Made by a program: the position numbers and the translations under genes. From Rhodococcus qingshengii (GTDB lineage: Bacteria; Actinomycetota; Actinomycetes; Mycobacteriales; Mycobacteriaceae), in the NCBI RefSeq assembly GCF_021025955.1, contig NZ_JAJNCL010000001.1, positions 868,001-932,000 on the forward strand: a stretch of DNA of 64,000 nt, written 5' to 3'. Position 1 is the stretch's first letter. Each line of letters starts with the position of its first letter. The notes below the pieces were generated by a model that was not told where the DNA came from, made no database searches, and worked only from the letters and a program-made list of their open reading frames with translations. Positions 46,681 to 55,709 of the stretch are shown in pieces.

Positions 46681-48273
46681 ATGCCGTACACCGCATCAGC
46701 TCGTGCCTTCGCTGCCTTGGTCAGCGTCGGCGTAGTCCTCACCGCATGTTCGGCGCAGCCGTCGAATTCCGAAATCGCATCGGCTCCGACGCAGCAAATT
46801 CCGCAGGAGGCAACCCGCATCATGACCTCCGATCCATACGCCATGGCTCGGTGGTCGTATCTCGTAGTCGACCCCGACACAGACAAGGTGATCTACAGCA
46901 ACAACGCTGACAACTCGATGTTTCTGGCCTCACAAACCAAACACTTCACCGTCGGCACCGCCTACGACACCCTCGGCGTGGACCGCACCGTCACGACCCC
47001 CGTGTATGCCACCTCCGTTCCCGTCGAGGGCACCCTCACCGGTGATCTCGTGCTCGTCGGCTCCGGTGACCTTGCGCTCGGCGGGCGCAATGCGGCACAG
47101 GGCCGATTCGACTTCGCCACTGACGGCATCGACCACGTGTATGCCGACGCCCTACCCGGAGCTGTTCTCGCGCCCGGCGACCCGCTGGCGGGCCTGAACG
47201 ATCTCGCACGACAAGTAGCCGGCTCCGGCATCACTCGTGTCAACGGCGACGTCCTCGTCGACCCTCGTCTGTGGGACACCTACGAAACCGTCGAAGGCCT
47301 CGTCCCGTCGATCTTCGTCAACGACAACCTCGTCGATATTCAGGCGAGCCCGGGTGCGGTAGGTGAGCCCGCCACCATCGACATGCTTCCAGGAAACAGC
47401 CTGTTTCGCGTCGATGCACAGGTCACCACAGGTGAAGAAGGTAGCGACTCGACACTGAAGGCAGCAGCCGATCAGTCCGACCCCACCCAGATCAACGTGA
47501 CCGGTTCGGTACCGGCTGGAAAGACCTCGCTGACTGTCTATCGCATCACCGATGCAGCTACGTGGGCCCGTCATCTGTTCGTAGAAGCGCTGCGTCGCAA
47601 CGGAATCGAAGTCGCGACAGTATCTCGGACCAACAACGCAGCTGCTCTGCCGGCCGATCGGACATATGCCGGCAGTCGACAAGTCGCGAACCTGCAATCG
47701 GCACCACTTTCGCAGTCGGGAGGGATGATCCTCGCAACCAGCTACAACACCGGCGCCAACACGTTCTTATGTCTGTTGGCTGTGGCGGCAGGATCGTCGT
47801 CGTGCAGTGACGGTCTACCTACCGTCCGGGCACTCGCGGAGAAAGCAGGTATTGCAGCGTCTGATCTTGTGGTCATGGACGGTCAGGGCGGAGATCCGTC
47901 GCAAGCTACACCCGCGGCAGTCGTCAACTGGCTCGACTGGGTGGACCAGCAGCCCTGGGCAGACGCCTTCTGGGCAGGTCAACCGGTGCTCGGTGAGCGA
48001 GGTTCACTGTCCGGCGTCGGATCTGATAGTCCCGCGAAGGGGAAGGTCATCGGTAAGACGGGAACATCCGCCGACGTCGAAGCCGACACCGGCAGGTTGA
48101 TCGTGACCCTTCAAGCGCTCTCGGGTTACATGATCACCCCCGACGATCGCCGACTTCTGTTCGTCGTGGCCGTCAGCGATGCAGTGTTTCCCGATCTGCC
48201 TCGTGGAGTCTTCCAAGTCGGGGGTGACGTGGGCGGTGTTGCCGCTGCGTTCCAACAAGCACAGACGAGCTGA
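46681..48273 (+). CDS. dacB: D-alanyl-D-alanine carboxypeptidase/endopeptidase (PBP4, S13 family), lipoprotein
   Basis: The 530-residue protein has a lipobox VLTAC (Cys23). The S13 active-site motifs are Ser84-Gln-Thr-Lys87 (ASQTKHF), SYNTGAN (SxN) near residue 350 and GKTGTSADVEADTG near residue 460. The insertion typical of PBP4 lies between the first two motifs. It trims or cuts peptidoglycan cross-links. It is divergent from the S12-type lipoprotein gene. Confidence 0.9.
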   Translation: MPYTASARAFAALVSVGVVLTACSAQPSNSEIASAPTQQIPQEATRIMTSDPYAMARWSYLVVDPDTDKVIYSNNADNSMFLASQTKHFTVGTAYDTLGVDRTVTTPVYATSVPVEGTLTGDLVLVGSGDLALGGRNAAQGRFDFATDGIDHVYADALPGAVLAPGDPLAGLNDLARQVAGSGITRVNGDVLVDPRLWDTYETVEGLVPSIFVNDNLVDIQASPGAVGEPATIDMLPGNSLFRVDAQVTTGEEGSDSTLKAAADQSDPTQINVTGSVPAGKTSLTVYRITDAATWARHLFVEALRRNGIEVATVSRTNNAAALPADRTYAGSRQVANLQSAPLSQSGGMILATSYNTGANTFLCLLAVAAGSSSCSDGLPTVRALAEKAGIAASDLVVMDGQGGDPSQATPAAVVNWLDWVDQQPWADAFWAGQPVLGERGSLSGVGSDSPAKGKVIGKTGTSADVEADTGRLIVTLQALSGYMITPDDRRLLFVVAVSDAVFPDLPRGVFQVGGDVGGVAAAFQQAQTS

Positions 48274-48321
48274 CACGGGACGAGACAGAGGTACGGCGGT
48301 TCGGGCACTCATCCCTTTCGA

Positions 48322-48663
48322 ATGAGGCACGAACGATGTAGGCGCACAGAGTGTCAGCACATGCAAGCCATCGACGAGATGACCGCGGTCAAGGGATTGG
48401 GCCTCGGATTCGCGCTCGCCGCGGTCAACCCGAAGAACCTGCTCATGTGCATCGCTGCCGGAGTGTCGATCGGTTCGGCGATCATCGCCAGTTCAACTGT
48501 CGCGATCCCGGTCATCGGATACCTGGTGGCTGCTGATCGCCTGCGCGAGCCGTTGGCCAATCTCAAAGTCTGGCTCCAAGACAACAACACCACGGTGATG
48601 AGTGTGTTGATCTTGGTCGTCGGAGTTGTTCTGATCGGCAAGGGAATCGGCGGAATCTTCTGA
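48322..48663 (+). pseudogene. GAP-family membrane protein fragment
   Basis: The readable part from ATG 48361 (MQAIDEMTAVKGLGLGFALA) to LIGKGIGGIF matches the C-terminal half of GAP-family (Sap-like) membrane proteins of about 220 residues. The N-terminal helices are missing and the loop after MCIAAGVSIGSA seems internally shortened. The upstream DNA back to the dacB stop has no matching frame. It is most likely a deletion remnant. Confidence 0.65.
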
Positions 48664-48715
48664 TGCCCACTCTTTCGCGTGGTTTGAACGCGCGACTCCC
48701 GAGATGATCGTTCGA

Positions 48716-50179
48716 TCAGGCTCGCTTGACCGCGTAGTCGCCGTCGGCGTGGCCGATCAGTTGCCATCCGCCCTCGATCGGGGACAGTCGGACGTCGGCG
48801 AGATTCGTGATCTCGAGCTGTGGCTGGTGGGTGCCGGGGTACCAGGCCTCGACCCGTCCGATGCCGCTCCCGGTAAACCCGTCGCGCGATACCTCTGTCA
48901 GCACTCCGGGCGCTGCCCGCGGATACGCTCGCGAGAGTGGCACTGCGAATCCCTCTACGAGCCCGAGTGATTCACCGGACGGGCAGTCGATGCGATTCAG
49001 ATTTCCCTGTGGCTGGTGGGTATTGCCGTCGCGAACCGGGTGGGGGTCACCGCACGCTTGTGTCCACGACCACCACGCGCCGCCTATCCGGTACTTGTCG
49101 GTGGCGTCGACGAAGCGGTCGACGTCTGCTCCCTGCTCGTCGGCGTCACCGAACCAACCCCATTCGCCCGTCCACAACGGGGCGTCATACCAGGCGGCGG
49201 CGCGGTCGGCGATCCGAAATCCGTCGTCGATCGCGGGGAATTCGCTACTGACCGTGATGGATTCGCTGTAGAGGTGCGGCGAGAACACCATCAGGGGATC
49301 GGTCACGTACTCGCGTGGGGGCAGTGCGTCGAAGCCGAATGCCGACCAGATCGCGCTGGGCTCGAAGAACACGAGGTGCGGGAACCCACCGGCTTCGGAT
49401 TGCCGGATGGCGTCGGTGGCGCGCTGGTAGAACTGCCCGATCTGGTCGGCGGCGGTGAAGGGGTCGCGCAGACCGGGGTTCGGTTCGTTCAACAGGTCGT
49501 ATCCGGCCACCGCGGGCTCGTTCTTGAACTCCGCGGCCAACTTCGCCCACGTCGCCACTAAACGGCTCTGGATTCCTTGCTCGTCGTCGTAAAACGCCTG
49601 GAAAGCATGGGCGATCGCTGGTGCAGCTTCCCGGAGTCCGCCGATGTTGCAGGTTGTCCATCCGCCGGTCAGGGTTGCCCACTCCGGTGCGCCGTCCCAG
49701 CCGACTCCCGGCCGCATGAATGACGGGCACGACTGGTCGCTCGGGGTACCGACATACGGGCCCCATGCGTCCTGATGCATGTCGAGAACGGTGTAGATGC
49801 CGTGGTCTTTTGCATCCTCGACCGCTACTCGAATGCGGTCGACGTACGCCTTGTCGAATGCACCGCGGGTCGGTTCGAGGAGGGACCACGCGACGTTGAG
49901 CCGGACGACGTTGAAGCCCAGCGTGGCCATCTGCGCAAAGTCCGTCCTTCCCAGCGGCGTAACGGTGGGTAGTCCGGTGCCGTTGGTTGCGTAGTCGTTG
50001 AGACCGTTGGCGTTCACGCCGCGTAGCAACACTGTTCGTCCGTCGACGTCCTTGATCGTGCGATCTGCGACGGTCAGTTGGGGGAGAGTCCAGTCCGGAT
50101 CTGGTGGTGCAGCGTTCGCCGCCGGAGTTGCAATCTGGAGGACCAGGATTGCAAGGGTGGCAAGCAACAGCGCACGCAT
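48716..50179 (-). CDS. Secreted GH5 glycosidase, endoglycoceramidase-like
   Basis: The 487-residue protein has a Sec signal (MRALLLATLAILVLQIATPA, cleavage near ANAAPP). The GH5 core has LGFNVVRLNVAWSLLEP, VLDMHQDAWGPY, the acid/base Glu in YDLLNEPNPG and the nucleophile Glu in WTGEWGWFG. The length matches the known Rhodococcus endoglycoceramidases and endogalactosylceramidase (about 490 residues), which cut glycans from glycosphingolipids. Other GH5 specificities cannot be excluded. Confidence 0.82.
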   Translation of the reverse strand: MRALLLATLAILVLQIATPAANAAPPDPDWTLPQLTVADRTIKDVDGRTVLLRGVNANGLNDYATNGTGLPTVTPLGRTDFAQMATLGFNVVRLNVAWSLLEPTRGAFDKAYVDRIRVAVEDAKDHGIYTVLDMHQDAWGPYVGTPSDQSCPSFMRPGVGWDGAPEWATLTGGWTTCNIGGLREAAPAIAHAFQAFYDDEQGIQSRLVATWAKLAAEFKNEPAVAGYDLLNEPNPGLRDPFTAADQIGQFYQRATDAIRQSEAGGFPHLVFFEPSAIWSAFGFDALPPREYVTDPLMVFSPHLYSESITVSSEFPAIDDGFRIADRAAAWYDAPLWTGEWGWFGDADEQGADVDRFVDATDKYRIGGAWWSWTQACGDPHPVRDGNTHQPQGNLNRIDCPSGESLGLVEGFAVPLSRAYPRAAPGVLTEVSRDGFTGSGIGRVEAWYPGTHQPQLEITNLADVRLSPIEGGWQLIGHADGDYAVKRA

Positions 50180-50348
50180 CCATCGACCTTTCTAGACAAA
50201 CGTCCAATTCCGAGTCGAGGCTAGCGCGAGAACGCCCTTTTGCGGCGCGATTCGCACATACCCGTCACCTCATTGCTTGGCACGCCGGCTCGAAGCTGCT
50301 ACTCGAGGTGCGAGAATCGTCGACAAGTCGCGACTCGAGGGAGCATTT

Positions 50349-51272
50349 GTGAAACTTGCACTGACTGAACTGGTCGAACAACTACCCGGCGACGATTTAT
50401 CAATCACGCGAGTGTTCTACGATTCACGGACCGCTGGCACCGGTCCGAGTTCTCTGCAGGAACTGCTCGCAGTGCGTGCTTCCAGGGTGGTTGATCACGC
50501 GCCGCCGACTCGAGCTGTTGAGCACATGCTCGACATCGACGGCCGAGCCATATCGGTCCGTGTGGTCACTCCGAAAGATGGCGTTGTCAACGGGGTCTAT
50601 CTGTATCTTCCGGGCGGTGGTTTCTACATGAGTTCGGCGGCAAGCGATGACACTCGAAGTACGAGACTTGCCGACGAGGTCGGGGTCGCAGTGGTTACCG
50701 TCGATTACCGGCTTGCGCCGGATTTCCCTTGGCCGGCAGCGCCGGACGATTGTGAGGCAGTCGCCTTGTGGCTGCTTGATGTCGCTGCCGAACGGTTCGG
50801 GACGACCAGGCTCGCCATTGGTGGCATGTCGGCGGGAGCAACCTTGGTGACGACGACATTGCTGCGCCTTCGTGATCGAGGTCTGGCCAAGTCATTTTCG
50901 GGTGCGGTGCTGGAAGCGGGCACTTACGACGTCAGTGCGCAGACTCCCGCGGGCCGCACCATCAGCGACGAATACTTCATCGAAGCCTACGTCGGCCATG
51001 TCGATGATCGCACTCTCCCGGATATTTCTCCGACATTCGGCGACCTCAGCGGGCTGCCGCCTACCCTCGTGATTGTCGGATCAGAAGACGTGCTTCTGGC
51101 TGAGAACCTTGCCATGGTGGCGCGGCTGTCGGCGGCCGGTAACGACGTCGACTTGCGTCTCTATCCTGATGTCCCGCATGGATTTACAAACCATCCAACG
51201 CCTGTTGCCCGGCGCGCAGCGCTCGATACAGGTGCCTGGCTTCGGCATTGTCTCGACGCCGAGCCGGCGTGA
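50349..51272 (+). CDS. Alpha/beta hydrolase, HSL-like (family IV) esterase
   Basis: The 307-residue protein starts at GTG 50349 after a GAGGGAGC site. The nucleophile motif is IGGMSAGATLV, with acid Asp in VGSEDVLLAEN and His in YPDVPHGFTNH. The oxyanion motif reads PGGGFYMSS where the family has HGGGF. It is probably a short-chain ester hydrolase. Downstream is a fragmentary regulator on the opposite strand. Confidence 0.87.
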   Translation: MKLALTELVEQLPGDDLSITRVFYDSRTAGTGPSSLQELLAVRASRVVDHAPPTRAVEHMLDIDGRAISVRVVTPKDGVVNGVYLYLPGGGFYMSSAASDDTRSTRLADEVGVAVVTVDYRLAPDFPWPAAPDDCEAVALWLLDVAAERFGTTRLAIGGMSAGATLVTTTLLRLRDRGLAKSFSGAVLEAGTYDVSAQTPAGRTISDEYFIEAYVGHVDDRTLPDISPTFGDLSGLPPTLVIVGSEDVLLAENLAMVARLSAAGNDVDLRLYPDVPHGFTNHPTPVARRAALDTGAWLRHCLDAEPA

Positions 51273-51288
51273 CAGGCACGGGCGCGGT

Positions 51289-51549
51289 TCAGCGTGCCGA
51301 GGACACGCGGCGCGTGTTCGGTGTCAGATGTTGGTCGAGCGTTGGACGATGAAACAATTCGAGGCGCACGATAGATTTCATCAGGCCGTCGAGGGTTCGC
51401 GCATCCCATCCAGTCAGATGCTGCCAGCGGTCGAGTCGATAGGTGACAGAGTTCGCATGCAGGTGGATGTCACGGGCGGCAGCGCTGACGGAGAACCCGC
51501 TTCGCGCGAAGGCGCGGACGGCGTCCATCAGATGTGAGGTTCTCCGGAG
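51289..51549 (-). pseudogene. PucR-type regulator C-terminal fragment
   Basis: The frame reads HLMDAVRAFARSGFSVSAAA followed by RDIHLHANSVTYRLDRWQHL, the C-terminal helix-turn-helix (HTH_30) of PucR/CdaR regulators. Upstream in this frame the sequence becomes unrelated, and the usual 300-residue N-terminal part is missing. It is a truncated remnant, perhaps of a regulator of the neighbouring esterase. Confidence 0.7.
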
Positions 51550-51721
51550 TTCCCCACGGTGCGCGCTCAGCGCACAATCCCGCGGAATTGCCAGGTGCGC
51601 CCATCCACGGAGCGGCCAGCGCAATCGCGAATACGACAATGCCAACGACGATGACGAACAGGGAAATGACCACTGCATCAGTCGTGCGAGACTTGCTGCC
51701 AGATGTTCGACCTTCGCCCAT
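51470..51721 (-). CDS. Possible small membrane protein joined to regulator fragment
   Basis: An 83-residue frame begins MGEGRTSGSKSRTTDAVVIS and has one strong membrane helix (SLFVIVVGIVVFAIALAAPW), then runs into the PucR remnant in another frame. The first 50 residues look like a real single-helix protein whose end has been replaced. It may be a chance frame. Confidence 0.35.
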   Translation of the reverse strand: MGEGRTSGSKSRTTDAVVISLFVIVVGIVVFAIALAAPWMGAPGNSAGLCAERAPWGTPENLTSDGRRPRLRAKRVLRQRCRP

Positions 51722-51856
51722 CGGAGAAGACTATCGTCCGCCCACGGAAATTCCTGCGAACCTGGGCCATTGGACTCCGCCACCTGGAGGCTGACCCACA
51801 CGATGCCACTCCGTACCAGTGAGGTGCATGGTCCGTTTCCCGTTGTACGGTGAACC

Positions 51857-52231
51857 ATGTCGCTGTCGCACCCTCGCACGTCGAAGATCGTCGCGGTGTC
51901 GCTGGTCGCCGTCGTCGCGGTGGCCTATCTGTATTTTGCTTCCGCCTTTCGCAGTGCCAACGTATTCGCACCGCCGGAGCGGATGACATCCCTTGGGCGC
52001 ACCTACCTGATCAGTAATTTTCCGCCACGCAGTCGTGAAGAGCTCGAACAGCGGTACTCGCAGGGGCATGGCACGAGCTACACCTTCGAACGGGTGAGTT
52101 CCTTTCCGATCCCACTGGGTCTTCCTGTCTACCAGTGGCAGAACGACGACATTCGCGGCCAGGCAACGTCGACTGCCTACCTCGAATGGGGTGACAAATA
52201 CATCAGTTATCAACTCTCGGGCGCCCCGTAG
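51857..52231 (+). CDS. Small membrane-anchored hypothetical protein
   Basis: The 124-residue protein has one N-terminal membrane helix (IVAVSLVAVVAVAYLYFASA) and an outside domain with YTFERVSSFPIPLGLPVYQW. No family is recognised. The 5' end is divergent from the truncated genes on the other strand. Codon use is normal for the window. Confidence 0.6.
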   Translation: MSLSHPRTSKIVAVSLVAVVAVAYLYFASAFRSANVFAPPERMTSLGRTYLISNFPPRSREELEQRYSQGHGTSYTFERVSSFPIPLGLPVYQWQNDDIRGQATSTAYLEWGDKYISYQLSGAP

Positions 52232-52247
52232 GCAGGCACGCGGGCTG

Positions 52248-52763
52248 TCAGCGTCTGGGCAATCTCAATCGCCAGACAAACAGGACTATACCGAGCGCGT
52301 CGACGCAGCCGATCACGGTGAGTACCCACCACAAGGACTTCTCGCCGTCGCCGCTGCCCACACTCGACAGCGGATCGATTGTCCGAGGCATTCCATAGAC
52401 GGCCACCGCGGCAGCACGTGTTCGTTCGTTAGATGACTGAGTCGTCGCCAAGCAACTGTTCACTGACCATGATGCTGCGGGGTTTTCGCGTCTGGAGGTG
52501 AACACGATGTATTCGGTCCCGACTTCGAAACTGAGACCGCAGGAAGCACTGAGCTCGAATGCCGATACGGTCGCCGTCGGGCCGACGTCCCCCGCGAAGA
52601 CCTCGCGCACATCGAACTCGTAAATCCAGACAGGGGCGCTCTCACGTTTGGCAGTCGCGGTACCGGTGAAGACCGACGCGGCCTGCGAGACCAGCTCGTC
52701 GACCTCAGGTCCATCAGGGGCATAGACACATGAGCAGGCATGGGCGGGGGCGGCACTCGCCAA
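52248..52763 (-). CDS. Secreted NTR/TIMP-like protein, 5' end damaged
   Basis: The 171-residue frame has HACSCVYAP, then VFTGTATAKRES and FELSASCGLSFEVGTEYIVF, a pattern seen in bacterial proteins with an NTR (tissue inhibitor of metalloproteinase-like) fold that begins at a free Cys. A C-terminal membrane helix (WWVLTVIGCVDALGIVLFVW) anchors it. The only start is TTG 52763; upstream in-frame codons encode TASLPLASAAPA, the end of a signal peptide, but no good start codon is found, so the 5' end is probably damaged. Confidence 0.55.
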   Translation of the reverse strand: MASAAPAHACSCVYAPDGPEVDELVSQAASVFTGTATAKRESAPVWIYEFDVREVFAGDVGPTATVSAFELSASCGLSFEVGTEYIVFTSRRENPAASWSVNSCLATTQSSNERTRAAAVAVYGMPRTIDPLSSVGSGDGEKSLWWVLTVIGCVDALGIVLFVWRLRLPRR

Positions 52764-52856
52764 CGGCAGCGAGGCAGTGGCCTGCGGGTCTGCACCTGGA
52801 AGTGACCCCCGACCCCGTCACCGAATGTGTGGCCAGGGTCGAGGGTGCACATACCT

Positions 52857-53915
52857 TCACCGACTACCGATCGACCTGCGATCCGCGACTGAACGCAGAA
52901 CAGTCCGCCGAAGTCGTCTCACGTTTTCTCTCGCTGCTGTAACCGCCGGAACTCCGGAGAAGGCGTCGACGCCGATCGCGTCAGCGGAGTAGCGCCACAG
53001 GCGAGCGGCCTCGTCGGCGTCGGAGGCGTAGTCGCGGACACCGACGAACAGGCGGTCGTCGGTGGCAGGAACAGCGATGTCGCAGTCCTCGAGGTACAGG
53101 CCACCGAGGCCGGTCAGGTCGGGTGTGGTCGCCGCCCACACCGCGGTCGCCGCCCCTTGTTCCACGGTTTTGAAGGAGCTGTCGACCGGACTCCCGTCGT
53201 CGTCGATCCAGCCGAAATCGACCATTTCCTCGTGCGGGAGATGCCGCAGTAGAGGCGTCATGATCGACCCCGGATGTAGCGAGAACGAGCGGACTCCATG
53301 AGCACGCCCCAGAGCGTCGAGGTGGACGGCGAACAAGGCGTTGGCGGTCTTCGACTGCCCGTACGCGAGCCACTTGTCGTATCCGCTCTCGAACGGCACA
53401 TCCTCCCACCGCATCGGTGAGAAGTGATGGCCCGAGGACGAGACGGAGACGACACGCGAAGCACCCGCCGACGCCAAGGCGGGGAATAAGTAGTTCGTGA
53501 GCGCGAAGTGGCCGAGATGGTTGATCGCGAACTGAGAATCCCAGCGTCCGATTCGGTTCAACGGGCAGGCCATCGTGGCAGCGTTGTTGATCATCATCTC
53601 CAGCGGCCGACCAGAGGCAATGAACTGCTCGGCGAACTGCCGCAGAGAGTCGATATCAGCCAGATCCGCGTAGCTCACGCTCACAGTGTCACCGAACTCG
53701 GCGAGAGTTGTCCGCGCGATATCAGGTCGGCGAGCAGGGACGACGACGTGTGCCCCTCCGGTGACGAGGGCGCGGGTGATCTCGATACCCAGGCCGGAGT
53801 AGCCGCCGGTGAGAACTGCCGTCTTCCCACTCAAATTCGTGCTGTCGATGATGTCAGCGGCCCGGGTGTAGTGCCCGAAGCGGGTGCCCAACGGACTTTG
53901 TCGTGTCAGTGTCAC
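52857..53915 (-). CDS. SDR family oxidoreductase (retinol dehydrogenase-like)
   Basis: The 352-residue protein starts at GTG 53915. It has TAVLTGGYSGLGIEITRALV (cofactor loop), MINNAATMACPL, SVSSSGHHFSP and YGQSKTANALF (Tyr/Lys pair), in the order of the classical SDR fold. The last 25 residues after FSGVPA are Arg-rich and unlike the family, so the 3' end may have been changed by rearrangement. A LuxR-type gene lies just upstream on the same strand. Confidence 0.85.
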   Translation of the reverse strand: MTLTRQSPLGTRFGHYTRAADIIDSTNLSGKTAVLTGGYSGLGIEITRALVTGGAHVVVPARRPDIARTTLAEFGDTVSVSYADLADIDSLRQFAEQFIASGRPLEMMINNAATMACPLNRIGRWDSQFAINHLGHFALTNYLFPALASAGASRVVSVSSSGHHFSPMRWEDVPFESGYDKWLAYGQSKTANALFAVHLDALGRAHGVRSFSLHPGSIMTPLLRHLPHEEMVDFGWIDDDGSPVDSSFKTVEQGAATAVWAATTPDLTGLGGLYLEDCDIAVPATDDRLFVGVRDYASDADEAARLWRYSADAIGVDAFSGVPAVTAARENVRRLRRTVLRSVADRRSIGSR

Positions 53916-53971
53916 TGGGGTGAAGCCTTTCGTCGGTTGAAATTTCAGGTGAAGACAGTGAGGGGAGTGGG

Positions 53972-54286
53972 TCAGCTGGCGGCGAGGTGCTTGCTTTGCA
54001 TCCACCGCGCGACGACACCGGCGCGGCTCCGGACGCCGTAGCGGTCGAATACGCGTTGTAGGTGGGACTCAACGGTTTTGGGCGACATGCCGAGTAGACG
54101 TGCTACTTCTTTTCCGGAGTAGCCTTCGGCGATTGGTTCGATGATCTGTTCTTGGCGCTTACTTAATCGCATCACGGTCGCCTCGTGCGAGGGTGTGGCC
54201 GGACGCGGCGGGGGCGACGCACGTTTTGCGTCCAGTGATGAGGTGGGGGTCAGCGCAGTGTTGGTCGTGTAGTTGGCTACAGGCAT
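53972..54286 (-). CDS. Short LuxR-type helix-turn-helix protein
   Basis: The 104-residue protein has only a LuxR/GerE DNA-binding domain at residues 40-100 (LSKRQEQIIEPIAEGYSGKE, then MSPKTVESHLQRVFDRYGV). The first 38 residues are low in complexity and no sensor domain is present. It may be a stand-alone regulator or the remnant of a larger one. It precedes the SDR gene by 56 bp. Confidence 0.7.
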   Translation of the reverse strand: MPVANYTTNTALTPTSSLDAKRASPPPRPATPSHEATVMRLSKRQEQIIEPIAEGYSGKEVARLLGMSPKTVESHLQRVFDRYGVRSRAGVVARWMQSKHLAAS

Positions 54287-54482
54287 GTTCTGAGTTCTCC
54301 AAGGTCGCGGGAATCGAACTCACTGCGCGCGTATTGCCGCGCAGAGCAGTGAGTTCGCGTGAAACAGGCTGGGGCAGAGCGCCACACGGCGGGTGGCACT
54401 GTTCGTCGGTTCGGACCCGCGTGTGCGGTGACTGCCGAGCGTGCGCAGAGCAGTCACCGCGCTCACAGATCCTTGTACGTGG

Positions 54483-55658
54483 TCAGGCTGGGACGGTTTC
54501 CTGGACAGACGCTGGACGCCGCCAGAGAGACAAGGTGGCTGCGCCGATGACGATCGCGAGTGTCACCAGCGCGGCGCTCGTCCAGAGCGGGGCGCGGTAG
54601 CTCAGCCCCATGCCGATCGCCAGCCCGCCGAGCGCCGGGCCCAGTGCAGCGCCGACGTTGAACGCGGCCGTCGCGAACGATCCACCCAAGGTCGGTGCCC
54701 CGTCGGCGGCGTAGAGCACCTGGGAGATCAAGGTCGAGCCGACTGCGAAGGACAGTGCGCCTTGGACGAACAGCATCACCAATGTCACCGCGGGGTGGGA
54801 TGCCGTGAGAGCGAAGACGATCCATCCCGTCAACAGTGCTGCAGATCCCACGGCGAGCAGTTGGAACGGCCGGGTGTCGGCGAGCCTGCCTCCGACGCTG
54901 ACGCCGATGAAAGATCCGAGCCCGAACAGCCCCAGCAGCAACGGAATCCAACGGGAGTCGAAACCGGAGATGTCGGTGAGAGTGGGCGCCATGTAGGTGA
55001 ACGAACAGAACGTTGCGCCGTTGATCAGCGCCCCGAGGATAAGCATCAGTTGGAGCTTGCGTGAGCGCAGTGAGGACAGTTCGCGCTTGGCATTCGGTGT
55101 GGACTCTGTAGGCGGCTCGGCCGGGGTGGCGAACATGATCGCCACCACCGCAGGGGCGGAGATGACGACGACAGCCCAGAACGCTGCACGCCAGCCCCAC
55201 ATTTCACCCAGGAAGGCGCCCCCGGGAACTCCGGCTACACATGCGATGGTGACACCACCGAGGAGGACGGACGTTGCGCGCCCTTTCATGTCGGCGGGCA
55301 CCATCGCCATCGCCGCCCCCAGGGCCACCGCCAAGAATCCGGCATTGGCGAGGGCGCCCACGATGCGTGTGACCAGCAAGACCTCGAAGCTGCTGGTGAG
55401 CGCGCCGATGACGTGGACCAGCATGAACGTGATGAGGAATGTCAGAAGAGCGCGTCGCCGGGGCCACCGCATGCTGGCGATAGCCATCAACGGAGCGCCG
55501 ATGATCATCCCGACCGCGAAGGCGGAGGTGAGGAGTCCGGCGGCGGGGACCGAGACCCCGAGGTCACGGGCCATATCCGGTATGAGCCCGGACAACATGA
55601 ATTCGGATGTGCCCTGGGCGAAGACGGCAAGCCCGAGGACGTAGATAGCGAAAGGCAC
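54483..55658 (-). CDS. cmx: Chloramphenicol exporter of Cmx/Cmr type (MFS)
   Basis: The 391-residue protein starts at GTG 55658, with GGAG seven bases upstream, giving MPFAIYVLGLAVFAQGTSEF. Twelve membrane segments and LLTSAFAVGMIIGAPLMAIA follow. The start and length are those of Cmx of Corynebacterium and Cmr of R. fascians. The frame stays open upstream to 55709, where a leader-like GTG lies, so translation could also begin there. It is expected to give chloramphenicol resistance. Confidence 0.85.
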   Translation of the reverse strand: MPFAIYVLGLAVFAQGTSEFMLSGLIPDMARDLGVSVPAAGLLTSAFAVGMIIGAPLMAIASMRWPRRRALLTFLITFMLVHVIGALTSSFEVLLVTRIVGALANAGFLAVALGAAMAMVPADMKGRATSVLLGGVTIACVAGVPGGAFLGEMWGWRAAFWAVVVISAPAVVAIMFATPAEPPTESTPNAKRELSSLRSRKLQLMLILGALINGATFCSFTYMAPTLTDISGFDSRWIPLLLGLFGLGSFIGVSVGGRLADTRPFQLLAVGSAALLTGWIVFALTASHPAVTLVMLFVQGALSFAVGSTLISQVLYAADGAPTLGGSFATAAFNVGAALGPALGGLAIGMGLSYRAPLWTSAALVTLAIVIGAATLSLWRRPASVQETVPA

Positions 55659-55709
55659 TGCGAGACTCCATAAAATCTGAGGATGGTCAGGGAGGCTACG
55701 CGGCTTCAC

